DNA of 64,000 nucleotides, from assembly GCF_963678185.1 (NCBI RefSeq), contig NZ_OY782757.1, positions 2,539,001 through 2,603,000 of the forward strand, read 5' to 3'. The DNA is from an uncultured Tolumonas sp. (GTDB lineage: Bacteria > Pseudomonadota > Gammaproteobacteria > Enterobacterales > Aeromonadaceae). Within the stretch, counting starts at the first letter, position 1; each line of letters begins with the position of its first letter. The notes below the pieces were generated by a model. That model was not told where the DNA came from. It ran no database searches and saw only the letters and a list, made by a program, of their open reading frames with translations. Of the stretch, positions 9,100 to 18,653 are shown piece by piece. A program made the translations under genes and the position numbers.

Positions 9100-10620
9100 A
9101 TGTCACTTGCCGTTGTCTACAGCCGCGCCAGCCTTGGCGTTGATGCACCGTTAGTCTCTGTTGAAGTTCATCTCAGTAACGGTTTACCTGCGTTTAATAT
9201 CGTCGGCTTGCCAGAAGCTTCAGTCAAAGAATCGCGTGATCGGGTACGCAGTGCGTTGATTAACGGCAACTTTGAGTTCCCCGCCAAACGCATTACTGTC
9301 AACTTAGCACCGGCTGATTTACCCAAGGAAGGTGGACGGTTTGACTTGGCGATTGCGCTCGGCATTCTCGCCGCATCCGAGCAAATCCCTGATCATTTAC
9401 TGGCCGACTATGAATTTCTCGGTGAGCTGGCCCTCACGGGTGCGGTACGCTCGGTATTAGGTGTGTTACCCGCTGTGTTGGCGGCAGGGCAAGCAGGGCG
9501 CACGTTAGTCGTGCCTAAGGCCAATGGCGCTGAAGCCAGTTTGATCTTGCAGCAACGGGCGTATGTCTGCGACAGTTTACTGCAAGTGTGTGGCTGGTTA
9601 ACGGGGCAGCAGGCGTTACCACTGGCCGAAAGTGGCGACGTGTTACCCGACTTACTTCCGGTGCTTGATTTACAAGATGTTATCGGTCAGCAGACTGGCA
9701 AACGGGCGTTAGAAATTGCCGCCAGTGGGCAACATCATTTGTTATTGCTCGGCCCCCCAGGCACAGGAAAAAGCATGTTAGCCAGCCGGTTAGCAGGCAT
9801 TTTGCCGGAGATGAGTGATGAAGAAGCGCAACAAACCGCCGCGTTACACTCCATCGGCGGGCTCAACCCCGGCAAGGTCAACTGGCGGTTACGGCCCTAT
9901 CGATCTCCCCATCACAGTGCCTCTTCGGTGGCGTTGGTGGGTGGTGGCAGTAAACCGCGACCTGGCGAAATTTCCTTAGCGCACAATGGCATTTTGTTTT
10001 TAGACGAGCTGACACAGTTTGAAAAGCGCACGCTCGATGCGCTGCGTGAGCCACTGGAAACGGGCATGATTACCATATCCCGCGCCGCGCGGCAGATGGA
10101 ATTCCCCTCCCGTTTTCAGCTGATTGCCGCCATGAACCCCAGCCCCTGCGGGCATCTCGATGACCAGCAGCGTGCTAGCCCCGATCAGGTGTTGCGTTAT
10201 TTGAGTAAGCTCTCTGGCCCATTTCTCGATCGTTTTGATCTGACCGTGGAAATTCCCTTGTTACCGAAAGGCAGTTTAAGTCAAAAAGCGGAGCGTGGCG
10301 AAAGCAGTGCGGATATTAAAGCGCGCGTGATCGCCACCCGCGAGCGGCAATTAGCCCGCAGCGGCAAACTGAATGCCATGCTGACCAGTAAAGAGATTGA
10401 ACGCGATTGTGCGTTACTGAATGACGATGCCCAGTTTCTGGAAAATGCCATTCATAAGCTGGGTTTGTCGCTACGGGCGTGGCATAAATTGTTGAAGGTC
10501 TCACGCACCATCGCGGACATTGCCGATGAGCCGCAAATTCAGCGCCAACATCTGGCGGAGGCTTTAGGTTATCGCGCCATGGATCGGCTGTTTCAGCGCC
10601 TGAAAACACAGCGGTTTTGA
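9100..10620 (+). CDS. comM: YifB/ComM-type AAA+ Mg-chelatase-like helicase
   Basis: A 506-residue AAA+ protein. ComM is a branch-migration helicase that helps integrate incoming DNA during natural transformation. An N-terminal Lon-like/ChlI domain (ASLGVDAPLVSVEVHLSNGL, PADLPKEGGRFDL) is followed by Walker A GPPGTGKSM near residue 225, Walker B LFLDEL and a C-terminal Mg-chelatase subunit domain with NPSPCG. The ATG at 9100 follows CTGGAG and gives the standard N-terminus MSLAVVYSRA; the in-frame extension to 9061 is rejected. A short inverted repeat (9038-9044 / 9055-9061) separates it from ulaR. It is not linked to the sugar genes by function. Confidence 0.93.
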   Translation: MSLAVVYSRASLGVDAPLVSVEVHLSNGLPAFNIVGLPEASVKESRDRVRSALINGNFEFPAKRITVNLAPADLPKEGGRFDLAIALGILAASEQIPDHLLADYEFLGELALTGAVRSVLGVLPAVLAAGQAGRTLVVPKANGAEASLILQQRAYVCDSLLQVCGWLTGQQALPLAESGDVLPDLLPVLDLQDVIGQQTGKRALEIAASGQHHLLLLGPPGTGKSMLASRLAGILPEMSDEEAQQTAALHSIGGLNPGKVNWRLRPYRSPHHSASSVALVGGGSKPRPGEISLAHNGILFLDELTQFEKRTLDALREPLETGMITISRAARQMEFPSRFQLIAAMNPSPCGHLDDQQRASPDQVLRYLSKLSGPFLDRFDLTVEIPLLPKGSLSQKAERGESSADIKARVIATRERQLARSGKLNAMLTSKEIERDCALLNDDAQFLENAIHKLGLSLRAWHKLLKVSRTIADIADEPQIQRQHLAEALGYRAMDRLFQRLKTQRF

Positions 10621-10708
10621 GTTTACGGTGCTGGTTGCAAAAACCGGAAGTTAACAAGGTTGATCCAGAAAATCATCGATCATTTATTATCGTAACGCGC
10701 CGATGCAG

Positions 10709-12784
10709 TTACGACTGCGCTGGCGAGAAGTCAGCCTCAGTTTTGATTGTGGCACCTGCGGTGGCAGAAACCCGATTGCGGCCGGCATGTTTGGCTGCAT
10801 AAAGCGCTTTGTCGGCGACACTGAGCAAAACATCGATATTATCGTCTTTTGACATCAGTGAGGTGATACCAATCGAGACGGTGATGCTCAGCGGTAACCC
10901 ATGGCCTAAGGGTATTTTCGCGTTAGCAATGGCTTGCCGCAAACGTTCGGCCACTAAGATGGCCTCTTGTTCGCTGGTTTCTGGTAACAGAATAGCGAAT
11001 TCCTCTCCGCCCACGCGCCCAACAATATCGACCATACGCAACGTGTCTCGGCATACCGCTGCCAGTTTCTGCAGCACCAGATCGCCAACTTTGTGTCCAT
11101 AGGTATCATTGATCTTTTTAAAGTGATCCACATCCAGCATGAAGATAGACAACGTACCACCGTAGCGAATTACCCGCTTTAGTTCGAGTTCCGCTTGCTG
11201 CATAAAATGGCCGCGGTTATTAAAGCCGGTGAGGTAGTCGATGTGTGCCTGGCGCACCAGTTCAAATTCGACTACTTTTTGCGCGGTAATGTCGGTGTGA
11301 ATACCACTCATTCTGAGCGGCTGGTGTTCTGGTGTCCAGGCGGTAAATTTGCCGATGGAGCGGATCCAGACCCAGTCACCGTCTTTTTTTTGTCGACGAT
11401 ATTCCATAGCTATTGGCTCGCCATTGGCCAAGCATTTGCGGTAAGTTTCCATCACGAGCGGGCGATCTTCGGGATGAATCCCCGTTTCCCAAACTTGTAA
11501 GTCGCTGGTAAATTCATCAGGCTCATAACCCAGTATTTTGGCATATTCAGGGCTGACAGAGACGGCCCCGGTCTGAATGTTGATGTCAAACCAACCCTGA
11601 TTCGCAGCTCCCAGCGCCAATCGCAGGCGCTCTTCGCTCTCACTGAGAATACTTTGTGTTTTGGTCAGACGGCGATTCAGGCGTTGCAGATAATAGGTAA
11701 CTGCAGAGACAATCGTTAATAGAATTAAGGCAACGTTTAAGAGGGGAAGTACCCATTCGAGAGCATGTTTGGGGCTGGGGTCGTAAATGAAGCCATCCAA
11801 TTGGTAGCCCGGTTTGATCAACCCAGCTTTGACGAAAGTGTCCGCCATGTGCTGCCAACGTCCGGGGTTCATGTGGCCAATTTCGATTAAGTCGGGAAAG
11901 ATCAGCTTGCGCATTTCAGCGGCTTCAAATTCTAGGTGCGCTCTGGTTTTCTCAACTTGGTATTTATCAAGCAGCAGCGTGATGATTTCGTCCGGGTGAT
12001 CCATGGCGTAGCGCCAGCCTTTGAGCGTGGCACGCCGCATTGCTTCGACGCGTTTTGGATGATCACGCAGTTCTGTTTCCGAGGTGAACAAAATGTCGCT
12101 GTAGAAATCGATACGATAAGTGGACGGATCAATGATGTTGTAGGCGATATGATGTTGTTTGAGGAAATAAGGCTCATTCGTGATGTAGGAATTAAAAGCA
12201 TCGACCTTGCCGGAGATCAGGTCGTTGATATTGTAGCTGCTGGGTCTAATGTTGACTTGCGAGGGTGTAACACCTTCACTCATGAACATGCTCAGAAAAT
12301 CGGCATCTTCCGTCATGTTCATCAGCATGACATTTTTGCCCATCAGGTCGTGCACGGACTCAATACCCGAATCTCGACGCGTCAATAATACGGAAGGTGA
12401 ATGTTGGAATATCGCAGCCAGCGCCACGAGCGGTTTGCCTAACAGACGCTGATACAAAACTTCACTGTTGCCTTCCGCATATTGGGCGTGACCAGCCAGC
12501 ACTTCAGGCACCGGTTGATGTGTTGGGTCGCCGGCGTGGATGCGCACATCCAGACCTTCTTCTTTATAGAATCCTTTCTCGACAGCAGCATAGTAGCCCG
12601 CAAACTGGAACTGGTGATGCCAGCGCAACTGCAGGTCGACAATGTCGGCGGCATGCGCGTGCCCTGTGATAACTATCGCCGTACAAACGAGCATGAGTAT
12701 ACGCAAAAAAGCACTCGGACTGGCAAGCCCGATGCCTGTATATAATTTGCTCACCCAACGTTGATAACGGCTTATGTTGAACAC
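10709..12784 (-). CDS. Diguanylate cyclase with periplasmic NMT1/THI5-type sensor domain and PAS
   Basis: A 691-residue membrane sensor that should make cyclic di-GMP. After a hydrophobic signal/anchor (about residues 27-45) comes a periplasmic substrate-binding domain of the NMT1/THI5 class (about 48-340). A transmembrane helix (about 348-370), a PAS/PAC domain (about 385-510) and a GGDEF domain follow. The active site reads GGEEF, and an RxxD inhibitory site (RMVD) lies five residues before it, so product inhibition is expected. The start is a GTG (12784-12782) preceded by AGGGA. The ligand may be a thiamine-precursor-like, taurine-like or other small molecule; this cannot be decided. A 20-bp palindrome lies upstream. 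Confidence 0.9.
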   Translation of the reverse strand: MFNISRYQRWVSKLYTGIGLASPSAFLRILMLVCTAIVITGHAHAADIVDLQLRWHHQFQFAGYYAAVEKGFYKEEGLDVRIHAGDPTHQPVPEVLAGHAQYAEGNSEVLYQRLLGKPLVALAAIFQHSPSVLLTRRDSGIESVHDLMGKNVMLMNMTEDADFLSMFMSEGVTPSQVNIRPSSYNINDLISGKVDAFNSYITNEPYFLKQHHIAYNIIDPSTYRIDFYSDILFTSETELRDHPKRVEAMRRATLKGWRYAMDHPDEIITLLLDKYQVEKTRAHLEFEAAEMRKLIFPDLIEIGHMNPGRWQHMADTFVKAGLIKPGYQLDGFIYDPSPKHALEWVLPLLNVALILLTIVSAVTYYLQRLNRRLTKTQSILSESEERLRLALGAANQGWFDINIQTGAVSVSPEYAKILGYEPDEFTSDLQVWETGIHPEDRPLVMETYRKCLANGEPIAMEYRRQKKDGDWVWIRSIGKFTAWTPEHQPLRMSGIHTDITAQKVVEFELVRQAHIDYLTGFNNRGHFMQQAELELKRVIRYGGTLSIFMLDVDHFKKINDTYGHKVGDLVLQKLAAVCRDTLRMVDIVGRVGGEEFAILLPETSEQEAILVAERLRQAIANAKIPLGHGLPLSITVSIGITSLMSKDDNIDVLLSVADKALYAAKHAGRNRVSATAGATIKTEADFSPAQS

Positions 12785-12881
12785 TATGTTTCCCTATCCA
12801 GAGGGTTTGATACCGAAATATGAGGTTAATAGATACAGATTACACTACGGCGGCAATACACACATATATTAACTGCTGATT

Positions 12882-12901
12882 CGATTAACTATAGTTAATC
12901 G
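12882..12901. promoter_or_regulatory. Perfect 20-bp palindrome between a diguanylate cyclase and DUF486 gene
   Basis: CGATTAACTATAGTTAATCG is its own reverse complement over all 20 bases. It sits in the 211-base divergent gap between the GGDEF gene (minus) and the DUF486 gene (plus), the shape of an operator for a symmetric dimer. No matching regulator is recognised nearby. Confidence 0.6.
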
Positions 12902-12995
12902 TGCTGAATATCGGTGATGCCGTCTATTTTTAAATCACTTCCTTTTTCCGTTGGCTGGCGTTATAAATGCGCCGTTGTAACTACCGGAGTGTGAC

Positions 12996-13355
12996 GTGAA
13001 TCCCATTTTAACCAGTATGCTGTTACTGATGTGCAGTAACGTATTTATGACTTTCGCCTGGTACGGTCATCTCAAAGATATGAGCAGTAAGCCGTGGATC
13101 ATCGCTGCCATGGTGAGTTGGGGCATTGCGCTGTTTGAATATCTGCTGCAAGTGCCAGCTAACCGGATTGGTCACTCCGCACTGAGTGTGGGGCAGCTGA
13201 AAATTATGCAGGAAGTGATCGCGCTGGCAGTGTTTGTGCCATTTTCGGTATTTTATCTGAAAGAAGCCGTTAAACTCGATTACCTGTGGGCTGCGTTTTG
13301 TATGCTGGGTGCCGTGTTTTTCATCTTCCGTGAAAAAATCATGAGTATGATCTGA
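12996..13355 (+). CDS. DUF486 small membrane protein
   Basis: A 119-residue inner-membrane protein with four predicted hydrophobic helices, belonging to the DUF486 family related to small drug/metabolite transporters. The motifs FMTFAWYGHL and LFEYLLQVPANRIGH are characteristic. The start is a GTG preceded by CCGGAG at seven-base spacing. It lies 21 bases upstream of the histidine phosphatase gene and is probably cotranscribed with it. The family has no established function. Confidence 0.85.
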   Translation: MNPILTSMLLLMCSNVFMTFAWYGHLKDMSSKPWIIAAMVSWGIALFEYLLQVPANRIGHSALSVGQLKIMQEVIALAVFVPFSVFYLKEAVKLDYLWAAFCMLGAVFFIFREKIMSMI

Positions 13356-13376
13356 CCGATCGACGGGGAGTAGGTA

Positions 13377-14705
13377 ATGCAACGTTTTTCCCGGTTGTAT
13401 AGTGTATTGCTTGGTTTGAGTTGGTTACCTTTCTCCGTTTTTGCCTCAGCAGCTTTTCCGCCGTATTTAAGTTCCAAGACTCCTTATCAACCCCAGCAAC
13501 AGATAGCAGATTATCAGCCGATACCTACCGGTTATCAGTTGGTGTTTACCGAGCTATTAGCGCGTCATGGTGCGCGCACGATGACGGGGGGTAAAAGTGA
13601 TTTACTGAGTTACCAGCTCTGGCAGCAGGCACAAAAAAGTGGTGCGTTAACGGTGCTGGGTAAAACGCTGGGGCCGCAATTGGAGGCGATGATCAAAGCC
13701 AATCAGGCATTAGGTTATGGTCAATTGACGCAATTAGGACGCGAAGAGCATCAACAGCTGGCAGGCCGGCTCGTTTTACGTGATCAGTCGTTATTTCAAC
13801 AAGCCATCGCTCAGGGTCGGAAAATCAGTGTGCAAAGCTCTGGCAAGGGGCGGGCGGTCGATAGCGCGGAAAACTTTGTGCTCGGTCTCAAGCAGACGCA
13901 GCCCGCATTAACGCCCTTATTGCTGCCCGTACAGGCCAATCCGGTTCAGCTCTATTTTCATAAAAGCGACAGTAGTAAACCTTATCGTAACTATCTGAAA
14001 AAAGACGCCCAGCTTAAAGCAACGCTGGCTGCAATCAAAGTGCAGGCACAAAGTCAGCAAATGGCCCGGCAAGTGTTAGAACGTATTTACACGAAGCCAT
14101 TTGTCGATCAGTTGGGAACCGGCGAGTTACCGACGCCGTTAGCTGCCGCGCAAATGCTGTATGACTTGTATGCGATTGCGCCCGGTATGCAATATGAAGG
14201 TCAGTGGCAGTTCAGCTCGTTTATGCCGGCAGAGGCGGCGGAATGGTTTGCTTATCTCAATGATGCAGAAGACTTTTATCAAAAAGGCCCGGCCTTTCAG
14301 GGGCAGGATATTACCTATCGGATGGCACAAGTGCTGGTGGATGATTTCTTTAACAGCATAAAACAGTTGCAGGGAAATGTTTCGCTTTTGGCGACAAAAC
14401 TACGCTTCAGCCATGCCGAAGTGGTGATCCCGTTCGTCACTTTATTACAGCTGCCTGGTAGCAATCAAGCGGTTACCGCTGAGCAGCCTTATCGTTATGA
14501 CAACAATCCGTGGCGGGGTGAAACTATCGTGCCGATGGCAGCCAATATTCAGTGGGATGTCTATCGGGATGCTCACCAGCACTATTTGGTGAAGATGTTG
14601 TATAACGAGCGGGAAACGCGTTTTAAGACCGATTGTCAGCCCATAAAAGCTGGTAGTTTTTATTATGCTTTCAGTGAACTGCAGCGTTGTTATCATCAAC
14701 AATAA
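13377..14705 (+). CDS. MINPP-type histidine phosphatase (probable phytase), exported
   Basis: A 442-residue exported branch-2 histidine phosphatase. A signal peptide ends near residue 25 (VFASAA). The catalytic RHGAR is at residues 63-67. The proton-donor motif reads HAE at 346-348 rather than the HD of AppA-type acid phosphatases; HAE marks the multiple inositol polyphosphate phosphatase (MINPP) branch, some of whose bacterial members are phytases. It would therefore act in the periplasm or outside on phytate or other phosphomonoesters. GGGGAG precedes the ATG. The stop abuts the stop of the convergent transglutaminase gene with no bases between. Confidence 0.85.
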   Translation: MQRFSRLYSVLLGLSWLPFSVFASAAFPPYLSSKTPYQPQQQIADYQPIPTGYQLVFTELLARHGARTMTGGKSDLLSYQLWQQAQKSGALTVLGKTLGPQLEAMIKANQALGYGQLTQLGREEHQQLAGRLVLRDQSLFQQAIAQGRKISVQSSGKGRAVDSAENFVLGLKQTQPALTPLLLPVQANPVQLYFHKSDSSKPYRNYLKKDAQLKATLAAIKVQAQSQQMARQVLERIYTKPFVDQLGTGELPTPLAAAQMLYDLYAIAPGMQYEGQWQFSSFMPAEAAEWFAYLNDAEDFYQKGPAFQGQDITYRMAQVLVDDFFNSIKQLQGNVSLLATKLRFSHAEVVIPFVTLLQLPGSNQAVTAEQPYRYDNNPWRGETIVPMAANIQWDVYRDAHQHYLVKMLYNERETRFKTDCQPIKAGSFYYAFSELQRCYHQQ

Positions 14706-16700
14706 TCATAACTGGCGGGTCAATATTTTGATTTGCCGTATCGCCTGTTTGTTATCGGCTTGCGCATAGCGTGCCGCCAAATAATGTCCGGTCAGTTGCT
14801 GCATGATTGGCGCAGCCGGATGATTGGCAGCCTGCAACTGCTGCACAAATGCTTGTGGTGTTTCACCATTTTGGCGAATGAACCCCCGATGCGCTAAGCG
14901 TCGGCATGCTTGTAAATAGGCCTGTACCAACGGGTCTTGTTTGACCCGCTGCCGTGCCAGCCAATGGATGCCCAGTGCTACCCCGATCACCAAAAACAAC
15001 CCGCCGAGCATCGCGAACAGACGCCCCCAGATGTGATGACCAAACAGCTCGCGTAGCAGTTGTTCCTGCGACTGGTTGTTGTAATTCAGCACCCACGATG
15101 TCCAGCGATAGTCGATAGCGGCCAGATATTGATGGAGTTGGGCAAAAAATAGCAGATTGCGGTAACTGGTCAGACTAAATGGATCGCGCAGGCGGGTTTC
15201 TGCCGCCGGCAGGATGTCGTCGATGCTGCGGCTGACGCGATCGGATGCCACCATTAGTGTGGGGTCAAAGCGCTGCCAGCGATTATCGATCCAGACTTCC
15301 GACCAGGCATGGGCATCAAACTGATACAGGCTGAGATAGTTGCCCTCGGTATGATATTCCCCGCCTAAATAGCCTGTTACCATCCGCGCTGGAATGCCGG
15401 CTGCACGCATCAGGAAAGTAAAACTGCTGGCGAAATGAGCACAAAAACCACGCCGGGAGCCAAACATAAAATCATCGATCTGATCGCTGCCTTGCAGTGG
15501 TGGTGGCTCTAACGTGTAGCTAAAGCCATGGCTGGCAAAATAGCGCATCGCCGCTTGTGCCAATTGCCGATCATCAAAATTATTCAGGCGTAATTCAGCG
15601 GCGAGAGTACGCACTTGCGGGTTTCCCTGCGGTAATTGCAAGTTAAGTTGCCGCTGATAACCGGCTAACTGCGTTTGCAGTGTGGTTTGCGGGAAATAAC
15701 TTAATGGGATCTGTTTTTTCTGCTGTAACAATTTCGGTGAATAGAGGCTCATCACGGGAGTGAGTAGCGCTTCGTCATTCTCTGGTCGCGACAGATCGAG
15801 GCTGTATAACCAATGTTGATTGCTGGGCTCCACTATTAAGCGATAAGTGCTGGCCGGCCCTTGCCAGCGGATGAGTTGCCGTAATGGTGTGGCAGCCGTA
15901 AACGGGTTGGCTTGTTGTTGATACCATTGGCGTAAAGAGGGTGCCACCCGCCAGGTTTTGCCATCAAATTCTTCATGCACCAGTGCCCGCCAGTAACGTT
16001 GATTTTCCGGCGGTAAGGGCCCGTCAAAGCTGGCACGAAATGCCAGTGCGCTGGAGCGGGAAAGTTGCGCGATATCGCCCGGCGTCACCTCTTCATTAAG
16101 ACCGGTCGTGGCACTTTTGAGATCAGGTATGCGCCACATCGGCCCTAAATGCGGGATCAGTAAAAACAGCACCGCCATCAAAGGCAGACTTTGCAGTAGC
16201 AGACGTAACCCCAGTCGCCATTGTGCCTTGTAGTTGTTGGTCTGATAAATCGACAGCAGAGCTATGGTGTTAATGCCAGCCACTAGCAGCAGGTAGATGG
16301 TAAACGCCAGCCCCTGCTGATAGATCAGCGCCAGCGCCACCAGAAAATAGAGCGATAACACATGCAGGCTGAGGTGACGGCGACTGGAAAATTCGAGAAA
16401 TTTCAGTGTACAGCCCAACACCAGCAAATTAAACATCGCGGGCAGAAAGCCACTGCTACGCCAGAGGTAGGCGATAAAACCCATGCCTAACAAAGCCAGA
16501 GCGTTTTTCAGCCACAGTGATGGCGGCTTTAACTGCCCACGCGCTATTGCGTAACGCCAGCCGATAGTGAACAGCGCACAAGCATAAATGGCGGGGTGCA
16601 ATTCACCATACAGCGGTAACACCATCAGCAGATAACTCAAACTAAGCCAGTTCAATGTCTGTTGGCCGAGTGTGACCGAGAGATGCTCAGTGGTTTTCAT
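14706..16700 (-). CDS. Membrane transglutaminase-like protein (TgpA/DUF3488 family)
   Basis: A 664-residue inner-membrane protein: about six N-terminal helices (DUF3488), a periplasmic transglutaminase-like domain, one late helix (about 555-575) and a C-terminal DUF4129-like tail. The catalytic Cys is in RRGFCAHFA, the His in FDAHAWSEVW and the Asp in RFDPT, so the papain-like triad is complete. It overlaps the DUF58 gene by 14 bases and is the last gene of the moxR-DUF58-tgpA unit. The substrate is unknown; an envelope role is inferred from the family. Confidence 0.9.
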   Translation of the reverse strand: MKTTEHLSVTLGQQTLNWLSLSYLLMVLPLYGELHPAIYACALFTIGWRYAIARGQLKPPSLWLKNALALLGMGFIAYLWRSSGFLPAMFNLLVLGCTLKFLEFSSRRHLSLHVLSLYFLVALALIYQQGLAFTIYLLLVAGINTIALLSIYQTNNYKAQWRLGLRLLLQSLPLMAVLFLLIPHLGPMWRIPDLKSATTGLNEEVTPGDIAQLSRSSALAFRASFDGPLPPENQRYWRALVHEEFDGKTWRVAPSLRQWYQQQANPFTAATPLRQLIRWQGPASTYRLIVEPSNQHWLYSLDLSRPENDEALLTPVMSLYSPKLLQQKKQIPLSYFPQTTLQTQLAGYQRQLNLQLPQGNPQVRTLAAELRLNNFDDRQLAQAAMRYFASHGFSYTLEPPPLQGSDQIDDFMFGSRRGFCAHFASSFTFLMRAAGIPARMVTGYLGGEYHTEGNYLSLYQFDAHAWSEVWIDNRWQRFDPTLMVASDRVSRSIDDILPAAETRLRDPFSLTSYRNLLFFAQLHQYLAAIDYRWTSWVLNYNNQSQEQLLRELFGHHIWGRLFAMLGGLFLVIGVALGIHWLARQRVKQDPLVQAYLQACRRLAHRGFIRQNGETPQAFVQQLQAANHPAAPIMQQLTGHYLAARYAQADNKQAIRQIKILTRQL

Positions 16701-17661
16701 ACAGCGCCAACGCGGTTAGACAGTGAGTTTGATGCAGCGCACCTTCGCCGGGTGCAATGCTTTGACTGCCCAGCAATAAGCCGTAATGCGCACCTTGTTG
16801 CTCCAGTCTTTGCAGCTGATAACACAGCTTCGACAGGCGCTCTTCCAAATCAAGCCCCGGGGTTTTTTGTAGCTCCAGCCAGCAGAGTTGCGGGATCGGC
16901 GTCATAAACTCTTTGCTGACCAAACCACGTCCTTGCGCGACCTGCTTCCAGGCGATCTGGCTTAATGATTCGCCGCTGCGATACGGGCGCACACCCTGCA
17001 TTTCATCCATGCCGATGGCTTGACTGGTTGATGCCAGTGCGTTGGGTTCTACCTGTGGCGTATTTCCGGCCTGCAACTGCAGTTCACACAATAACGGGCG
17101 CGGATAAGCCAGTCCGGTTTGTTGCAGGTCGAGTTGTGTCCAGCATTCCAGCAAACCGAGCGGCCATTGGCTGGCGATGCGTAATCGCCCTGGTTGCAAC
17201 CAGCCGCGGCGTGCAGCAATAAAGGTTACGCCGAGTTGCGCACGATTTTCCAGTGTTGGCAGATGTTCACCTAAGCCATCAATGGCACTGAGTTGCAGAT
17301 CATAACGCGGATGTTCAGTTTGTAGTTGCAGCAGAAAACGTAACGATTGCCCGGCATAACCGGTCGGTGCCGTCAGCGCTTCTACCGTTAACCCACTGAG
17401 GTTGTAATGGCAGTAATGCATCGAGATCACAAACAGGCTGAACAGCAGATAGGCCAGTGCCAACACCAGATTGTTTTCATAATTGGAACCGAGCAGGAAA
17501 ATCGCCACCGTCAGGCCCAGATAAACCCAGCCGGTATGACTGGGGAAGATAAACAGATTATGGCGATTTAAGCGATATTGGCTGGCGGGTGGAATGCGAC
17601 GGTCTAACCACGCAGTCATGCGTTGTTGCCAAGCCTGACGCAGCGACGGCCACGGTTTCAT
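16687..17661 (-). CDS. DUF58 domain protein with N-terminal membrane helices
   Basis: A 324-residue protein with two hydrophobic segments near residues 40-85 and a DUF58 (von Willebrand A-like) region containing RPYRSGESLSQIAWKQVAQG, the family hallmark. Its start overlaps the moxR stop (ATGA, 17658-17661) and its end overlaps the transglutaminase start, so the three genes are translationally coupled. Such DUF58 proteins usually work with a MoxR ATPase as a chaperone-like pair; the target here is unknown. Confidence 0.88.
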   Translation of the reverse strand: MKPWPSLRQAWQQRMTAWLDRRIPPASQYRLNRHNLFIFPSHTGWVYLGLTVAIFLLGSNYENNLVLALAYLLFSLFVISMHYCHYNLSGLTVEALTAPTGYAGQSLRFLLQLQTEHPRYDLQLSAIDGLGEHLPTLENRAQLGVTFIAARRGWLQPGRLRIASQWPLGLLECWTQLDLQQTGLAYPRPLLCELQLQAGNTPQVEPNALASTSQAIGMDEMQGVRPYRSGESLSQIAWKQVAQGRGLVSKEFMTPIPQLCWLELQKTPGLDLEERLSKLCYQLQRLEQQGAHYGLLLGSQSIAPGEGALHQTHCLTALALYENH

Positions 17662-18563
17662 CGCACCGGGTCCACACGTTCTAATAAGGCACGACTCAGG
17701 CTGCTACGGCCACCAATCGCGCCGTTATAACCGCTGCGTAAACGATGTTCAGCGACAGGGGCGAAAATCGCCTGAATATCATCGGGCAGAAGATAATCGC
17801 GTCCGGCCATATAGGCCCAGACACGGGCGGCACTGAGCAGGGCTTTACTGGCACGTGGCGAAAGCGCGTGTGGCGTAATACCGGCGGTGCGGCTTTCTTG
17901 TACCAGACTGAGCAAATAATCCAAAGCGGCATCAGCGACTTTTACCTGTTCAGTTTGTCGTTGCATCAGTTGTAATTGTTGCGCATCCAGCAGTGGTGTG
18001 ACGTTGATGGTGCCATTTTGCAGCAACATCCGTTTTTCGGTGATTTTATCTGGATAACCCAATTCAATGCGCATCAGAAAGCGGTCAAGTTGCGACTCTG
18101 GCAATGGGTAAGTGCCGGCTTGATCTTGCGGATTTTGCGTGGCGATGACGAAAAATGGCTCGGGTAAGGCGCGGGTTTCACCATCTAAGCTGACCTGGCG
18201 TTCGGCCATCGCTTCCAGCAGGGCGCTTTGTGTGCGAGGGCTACCGCGGTTGATTTCATCAGCCAGCAGCACTTGCGTAAACACTGGACCTGGGTGAAAA
18301 ACAAACTCTTTTTGCTGCTCAAACACGGAGACACCGAGCAAGTCGGCAGGCAGCATATCCGAGGTGAATTGTACTCGTTGATACTGCAACCCCATCACAG
18401 TGGCCAGTGCGTGCGCGAGCGTGGTTTTGCCCATACCCGGTAGATCTTCAATCAGCAGATGGCCTTTCGCCAGCAAGCAACAAACCGCCAGCTGGATCTC
18501 CTCTTCCTTGCCCAAAATTACTCGGTTCAGTTCACTCAGAACGGCTTGAATACGCTGTTGCAC
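17658..18563 (-). CDS. MoxR-family AAA+ ATPase
   Basis: A cytoplasmic AAA+ ATPase of 301 residues from the chosen GTG start. Walker A reads EDLPGMGKTTLA, Walker B LLADEINRG, and sensor regions ATQNPQDQAGTYPLPESQLDRF follow. The GTG at 18563 is preferred because GGAG lies six bases upstream; an in-frame TTG at 18596 would add 11 residues without a good site. MoxR proteins act as chaperones for metal or cofactor insertion or complex assembly, and the overlap with DUF58 and transglutaminase genes is the usual partnership. A terminator-like hairpin separates it from the upstream BI-1 gene. Confidence 0.9.
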   Translation of the reverse strand: MQQRIQAVLSELNRVILGKEEEIQLAVCCLLAKGHLLIEDLPGMGKTTLAHALATVMGLQYQRVQFTSDMLPADLLGVSVFEQQKEFVFHPGPVFTQVLLADEINRGSPRTQSALLEAMAERQVSLDGETRALPEPFFVIATQNPQDQAGTYPLPESQLDRFLMRIELGYPDKITEKRMLLQNGTINVTPLLDAQQLQLMQRQTEQVKVADAALDYLLSLVQESRTAGITPHALSPRASKALLSAARVWAYMAGRDYLLPDDIQAIFAPVAEHRLRSGYNGAIGGRSSLSRALLERVDPVR

Positions 18564-18606
18564 GCTAGACTCCGAAAAATAATAAGGCTGCCGCAAAAAT
18601 AGCGGT

Positions 18607-18636
18607 CACAGGCTCCTGTAAGTATAGGAGCCTGTG
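18607..18636 (-). terminator. Intrinsic terminator between the BI-1 gene and moxR
   Basis: CACAGGCTCCT (18607-18617) and AGGAGCCTGTG (18626-18636) pair perfectly over 11 bp around an 8-base loop. On the minus strand a short T-rich stretch (CTATTTTTG) follows. It would end the transcript of the upstream Bax-inhibitor-1 gene. Confidence 0.65.
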
Positions 18637-18653
18637 GGAAAAGGCAGGAAAGA

